From contig CM074700.1 of assembly GCA_037367355.1 (NCBI GenBank), positions 3,162,001 to 3,226,000 of the forward strand: DNA of 64,000 bases. The letters are read 5' to 3'. The stretch is from Neoscytalidium dimidiatum. Its lineage: Eukaryota > Ascomycota > Dothideomycetes > Botryosphaeriales > Botryosphaeriaceae. The notes beneath the pieces were generated by a model. The model was not told where the DNA came from. It searched no databases and was given only the letters and a program-made list of their open reading frames with translations. Every line of letters starts with the position of its first letter. Within the stretch, counting starts at the first letter, position 1. Shown piece after piece: positions 58,875-64,000 of this stretch. The position numbers and the translations under genes were made by a program.

Positions 58875-61075
58875 CGGTTGTTTCGTGAAGGGCGTTAATG
58901 ATGGTGGAGGACGCGGGGTGTGAGGGTTGGTGGGTCGTGGGTATCTGGCGGTGTTTGTGGTTCGTACGGCATCATGTTCGTATGGCGGCAGCTTCAGATA
59001 AGGGTCGCATTTCTTGATGTAGCCATTTGGATAAGATGGCCCCTCTGCCGCCGCAATGATCACCGTTGGGTCGTGGCAGTTGCAGGACGGTTAGCAAAGA
59101 AGGCATGCCTCAAATCGTAACAGGGAGAGATTAGCACGGGTAGTTGTAGTAGTCGTTCGGACGGCCGTGTGGGGTAAGACCACTGCAATCTACGTTCGAA
59201 CGATTGTTTCAACTGCCCATGGGATCGTTATGCGGGAAACTTTCGACTACATCCCTCTGTGCGACCGGAAGGATGACTTCGTCTGCCGATTGTTGTAGCG
59301 CCCTAGTCGAAGTCGGTCTGACCCGCGTGCTAAATATGGGAATGATACACTATGTTTGATCGACACTACCACGTGGCTCTAAATTAACCGTGTTTCCATG
59401 TAGAGATTTGCCAATATCCGCGAAAGGCTGTTAGCGGCTCTTTAGAAAATGTGTGTTCCGAAAGGAGCTCAAAGTATTTTAGATGAGCTTTAATCTGCGA
59501 GAGCAAATCAAAAACTTGTTTGGAACCATGTCTCGATGTGGAAGGATGCTCTTAAAATACCATTGAATCAGAGAGCTCCGATAGCTCACGGGTCCCGGCG
59601 GGATGAATACATGAAGCGGCGGGGGGATGAAAGTAAGATTGTTCGGGATGCAGCAGCACTCACCGGTGTCTTACCGAAAGGGTAAAGATAAAAAGAGTCT
59701 TACTGGTTCCGGAAGACAAAGAGGTGAAGCAATTCGCGTGATGGGCTCTGAATAATGATGAGCCCGCTTATGATGCGCTAAGCGCAAATGAACGATGTTA
59801 TTGGAGAGAGCGGAGCTTTGGATCATTGCCAGCTCAACTGCATCGATTCATGTGTGGCGCCGTCGGTCAGAAATGATTGGACAGAAGCACACGGAATTTC
59901 CAACCACGAACATTCCGTGGGGCAGACGTGCTGTGGGCGGGATCCATCCGTCAGTTTGCTCAGTACGGATACCGCGAGGCACGAGATAGCTTCAAGCTGG
60001 CAGAGCCACTTTTCCAAATCACACCGACCGCCAGTCGAGTTTCAGTCGCCTCCTCTCCAATGCGGATGCGGGTAGACAAGAAGTGTTGGGCGCGTTGCAG
60101 CAATCGCTTATGGAATTCCCAATCGCGACTTGAAACCAGCCACCGCAAAAGTAAAGCGAGCTCGAGCATGCCGCGAACCTGCAAATATGTTGGACGAGCA
60201 GGAGTCTTCGCCAATGGCAAACAAGCAGCGGCTGGAGAGCGGTTTGAAGGCACGGGCCGATAGGAGGGGACCCGGGCAGGGCAGCCACTGGGAAAGGTTT
60301 CTGTAGCTGGGATAGTACGTGGTGAGCTGGCAAATGGCGAGGTCAGTCGGCAGGATATGGAGATGAATGGCGGGACCGGCAGCGTTGCTGACGGAGCGTG
60401 CATGCAGAGAGGTGCGGATGCACATGGCCCGCAGCGGGAGGAGACGCGGTGCCGCTTTCGGCCTCAGGCACAGCGGCGAGCCATGCCCGACGCGGCTAGC
60501 GGTGTCGCGTAGCCGAGCGAGGTGACGGTGAGGGAGGGAGCAAGGGAAACGCGCTACAACATGCAGCACCACCAGACCACCGCGTCGCGCGCCTGTTTCG
60601 CGCCGTCGCCCGCCAGCCCTGCCGTGACTCGACTCGAACTCAACTCGCCGCGCTTTAGCTCGCGCGCCCAATATCAGACCGTTTCAGCGCCTCCCACAGC
60701 CAACCGCGGCCCGCTTCGTCTGCAAGTCCTCCGCATCGCGCACCACTCAGACCCGGGCGCGATGCAGCAGGTCTGGGGCTTTCCTGCCTCTCGTTCAGGG
60801 AACCGACGAGGCTGGGTGCTAATGGATGCACTACTGCTCTCCCCCGGCCGCGCGATAGGCTGGCGGTGCGCGATAGCGGGGGCGGCTACATGCACGCCCA
60901 AGCAGGGGTGTGCGCCCACCAGTGAGGCCTGCAGGAACCACCCAGGCCCGTCAACAAACATGTGCCAAATAAACCCGCCCAATTCCCCCTCCAGCCCTTT
61001 CCGTCGAGCCATTATTCGAGCCCGCCCAACGCCGCCGCACGCTGCAAAGCCGACCGTTTGAGCGACCCGACCACC
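58875..61075. other. Long intergenic region
   Basis: 2.2 kb without a supported gene. The frames of up to 187 codons near 60100-61240 on both strands overlap each other, lack motifs and lie in GC-rich DNA upstream of the next gene. No TE or RNA gene is recognised. Confidence 0.5.
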
Positions 61076-62657
61076 ATGACCATGGCCCACCAGGAGCAGC
61101 ACGACGGGCCCATCGGCGACTCGGTGCTGGCCATCGTCGCCGCCTTCACCAGCGGCCTCGACGTCTTCAAGCGCTTGCGCGAGAGGCGCCGCCGCAGGAA
61201 GTCTACCAAGAGGTCTCACCGCGCCACGCCTGCCCACATTGAGCCCTCAGGCGACGAGCTGCGGCTCAGCAACTCGCTCAGACAGGGTCCCGTCGACATC
61301 CAACGTCACTACGAGTCCAACTATGCTGCCGCCGGCGAGCGCTTTGCCCAAGGCGATGGTATGCGTCCCAAAAACCCAGAACCCCAGAAACCCCGAAACC
61401 CCCGCCAAGGCTGACTGTATCGTAGCAATCGCCCACGCCTCACTCACTGAAGTCTTGCTCAAGCTCAACAGTGGCCTCGTCGCTATTATTGGCGCCTTCT
61501 TGACTCATGGAAAGAACGACAACCATCCAGACTACAAGTCGCTGACCAACCTGTCCGACACCTCCCGCGCCGAGGCCATTGATGCTCTAGGCCAGCTCTA
61601 TCAACGCCTCTCGCAATCTCAGCTTGTCCTGGACCGGATCCGTCCTAAGTGCTCCAAGTGTGGCAGCCATCATCATCAAGACTGTGCATCCGGCCAACCC
61701 CGTCAGCGCGGCGGATGCTCCCACGGCAAGCGACTACCCGGATCCAAGCCAAAGCACAGGAGATCCCAGACCGAGCTTGTAATCGTCCGACGGCCTCGCA
61801 ACAGCAGCAAGCATCCGTCTTCACGCAACAACTCCTCCACCGCATTGTCCGCCAAGTCTCAGCGCTCGAGCAACAGCAACTCATCCGGCTCCTCGGCATC
61901 AACCCCCGTCACATCTCCACTGCCGTCTCCCGACATCTCCAAGCCTCTGCTTCCTCGCTCGCAGTCTACCTCAACCAGCAGGTCCGACCCGCCGAGCTAC
62001 ACCAAGGCCACTCAAGCCCCCTCACGTGACAAGTCCGTCACCCGCAAACCAGTCAAGACGCCGGCCGCAACAACATCGACCGCCACCAACCAGCAGTCCA
62101 GCAAGACTACCACCACTCCGCCCCTCCAACGTCCAGGAACCTGGCCCCACGGACCCCGCCCCCTCCGCGAACCCCTCATCCCTCCGCAACCCTTCCCTCC
62201 CATGCAGCAGCAGCAGCAGCAGCAGCAGCACCAGGACGCCCACCGCCAACAACAACCGCCCCCCTACCAACCGCCCCGGCCCCCGAAATTCCCCGTCTCC
62301 ACCGCCTCCCTCGCCGAACTCCCCGCCGTCACCCCTCCGCGCTCCTCCACCCCCGGCGTCCTCCACCGCCGCCGCACCAGCCCCTCTCCTCCGGCCCCGC
62401 CCGCCAAACCACAGCACCTGCGGCCCCTGAGCCACGCCAGCAACCCCTCCCCCCGCAGCAACAGGCCGCTGCCCGATCCCTCGCTCAACATGCACATCCA
62501 CCCGGCGTACCGCAACCTGCCGCAGGCGACGGCGTCGCTGTATTCGTTCTCGTCCGACAGCACGAAGCTGGGTGAGATTCCGATGAGGAAGTGGAACGTG
62601 CCGTTCGATTACGCGGCGATGGAGAGGGCGAACGCGGAGGTGGCGGCGCAGCAGCAG

Positions 62658-62696
<39 letters not shown>

Positions 62697-62774
62697 GGTG
62701 CGGGTGGGCAGGGGGTGGAGGCGGGGAAGAAGAGAGGACTATTGGGGAGGATTCTGCGGAGGGGTAGTGATTGA
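61076..62774 (+). CDS. Polyglutamine, disordered hypothetical protein
   Basis: Exons 61076-61358 and 61426-62774 join in phase 1 across a 67-base intron and encode 543 residues. The N-terminal 140 residues are ordered-looking and helical (SVLAIVAAFTSGLDVFKRL; AIAHASLTEVLLKLNSGLVA; AIDALGQLYQRLSQSQL). This pattern is common in fungal proteins of unknown function. After a Cys/His cluster (KCSKCGSHHHQDC) the protein is Ser/Thr/Pro-rich and includes PPxY-like PPPYQPPRPPKFP. Two glutamine runs of 8 and 16 are coded mainly by CAG. The C-terminus is basic (KKRGLLGRILRRGSD). I do not recognise the family and assign no function. Confidence 0.78.
62205..62228 (+). repeat. (CAG)8 coding repeat
   Basis: Eight uninterrupted CAG codons in the polyglutamine gene. 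Confidence 0.9.
62649..62696 (+). repeat. CAG/CAA coding repeat, 16 Gln
   Basis: Sixteen Gln codons; CAA interrupts the CAG array at regular positions in the second half. Confidence 0.9.
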
Positions 62775-62922
62775 TCGGTCGGTTGGTTTCTCGATTGACT
62801 GACTGAGTGTTGGAGGGATGTTGTTTTCTTTTTCTCTTTTGTTCCCCCTTTGCTTGGGGATCTGGGATTCCCTTCACGCTCTCGTTTGTTTCCTTTTGTC
62901 TGGGACGATGTATTTTGGTAAG

Positions 62923-62946
62923 CGAGCGAGCGAGCGAGCGAGCGAG
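62923..62946 (+). repeat. GCGA tetranucleotide microsatellite
   Basis: About six GCGA units in the 3' flank of the polyglutamine gene. Confidence 0.8.
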
Positions 62947-63088
62947 TCACTCAGCACGGGTGTCTTGAGTTGAGAAGAGCTTACGACCTTTATGAGAGAT
63001 GACGAACGAAAGATATAACGACGTTACGAGATTGTTTCTTGTAAGATGGAAGAGAGGTTGAAATGGGATATGCGAAGAGATGGGATGG

Positions 63089-63091
<3 letters not shown>

Positions 63092-63123
<32 letters not shown>
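63092..63123 (+). repeat. 32-base T homopolymer
   Basis: An uninterrupted run of T. The exact length in the genome is uncertain because homopolymers are prone to sequencing error. Confidence 0.85.
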
Positions 63124-63124
<1 letters not shown>

Positions 63125-64000
63125 GTTTTGTTATCTGGGTTCTTATGTAGCTTCATACCCCCTCTATGTGTAGCAGGCCTCGGTCGCGGCTCGATGTAGC
63201 TTTTCACAGGAGTTAGAGATTTGTTTTGCCCAGGTGTGCGCGCATGTGCTTGTGTTAGTCGTAGATAAACAATACCCGTGCGGAATGGGCGTTTGCCGCA
63301 GATGTCAGTCGGTTGGCAGGGACAAGACTAGAGCTCTGTCATTGCGGTTCCCTGATACTGACCAGGCTGACGCTCTTTGGAATGTCGACAAAAGAAATCA
63401 TTCCCAAAACTACCTCGGACACGGGTAGAAATAGCACTAAATTGCAATAACAAGCTCGCACGCTAAACTGTCCTTAAGGGCTCACCATGTTACGAACCAT
63501 GTCCATCTTTCGCTCCGAGCCTTTAGTTAATTCGATAGGTGTCTCCTTGCAGGTAGTTATCGGAGAAAATACTGGTTAGAACCCATTACGCAGCAGGACC
63601 AAATATATTCAAGATTACCGATTGCCTGGCGTGGATGAGGCTGACCTCCGCTGCAGGGAGTCAGAGCCGCCTTTGAAGCCAGTCTTGTTAGTCGCGCTTC
63701 GTAACATAACGATCATACACCGCAGCCATCGACATAAGATATAATTGCCCTATTTGGTTTTTTGATCATGATTTGAATGCCTTGGCTGTTCGCCGAGTCC
63801 AGCCCTAGGGATAAGAACTATGTAGCTAGATATTTGGGCGGAGGGATTGCCGGTAAAAACTCAGCCTGATAACGTTCTTGAGAGAAAGCCTAATCATCCG
63901 GCACTGCTGGTCAACCTTTTGGTAGCGGAGGGTCCAATTGCTACTCAGCCTTGTTTTCTAAAGAGTAAGATGGAAGGCTGTGCGCTGCTTAATCGTAGAA

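Larger units (their letters stand above)
62775..64000. other. Right-edge flank without gene
   Basis: 1.2 kb after the polyglutamine gene. It contains a (GCGA)n-like repeat near 62923-62946 and a 32-base T run. The remaining frames are short and unrecognised. The region from about 63200 looks AT-richer; a gene may start beyond the window. Confidence 0.5.

Noticed and set aside
61247..62693. Minus-strand frames opposite the polyglutamine gene
   Set aside because: Leu/Arg/Gly-biased antisense translations of CAG and Pro-rich coding DNA.

Overview
The window is nuclear DNA from a filamentous ascomycete (Pezizomycotina). The signs are many short introns (about 45-110 nt, with GT-AG borders and CTAAC/CTGAC branch-like sequences), gene models that only close after splicing, CT-rich leaders before ATG, a C2H2 finger plus fungal-specific transcription-factor domain protein, an RRM-containing RNA-dependent RNA polymerase, a mitochondrial ClpP, and one AT-rich decayed transposon tract in an otherwise GC-rich sequence. 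I resolved 22 protein-coding genes (most with exon borders that close in frame), a weaker small membrane-protein candidate, one transcription-factor pseudogene and one retrotransposon relic. No rRNA, tRNA or CRISPR array was recognised.

Left part (1-25 kb), accessory in character: about 2.7 kb without a gene, then two convergent genes for small paralogous proteins that share a WDGPIW core and a CxxCGHG tail (2.75-4.6 kb), a family I do not recognise. A catabolic island follows: an FAD-dependent aromatic-ring hydroxylase, a 3-hydroxyisobutyrate dehydrogenase-type enzyme, homogentisate 1,2-dioxygenase and a short-chain dehydrogenase (7.2-17.3 kb). Next come a decayed fungal transcription factor (17.65-19.05 kb), an orphan three-exon gene, an alpha/beta hydrolase, and a 3 kb AT-rich tract (about 22-24.7 kb). 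That tract has gag- and retropepsin-like frames interrupted by stops, consistent with repeat-induced point mutation.

Right part (25.8-64 kb), mostly housekeeping: APC2 (anaphase-promoting complex cullin), eIF1A, a large F-box-like protein, SMC6, mitochondrial CLPP, a probable mitochondrial protein, the RdRP, threonyl-tRNA synthetase, GAR1, phosphatidylserine synthase, a C2H2/fungal-trans transcription factor, a type-B carboxylesterase and a polyglutamine protein. Several pairs are divergent over short promoters (SMC6/CLPP 198 bp, THS1/GAR1 232 bp, APC2/eIF1A 618 bp).

Functionally, the left island looks like aromatic and amino-acid catabolism, but it lacks the next homogentisate-pathway enzymes. 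The RdRP and the RIP-like relic suggest that both RNA-level and DNA-level silencing operate, or did operate, in this genome. All exon borders are my own reading of the sequence and have no transcript support.
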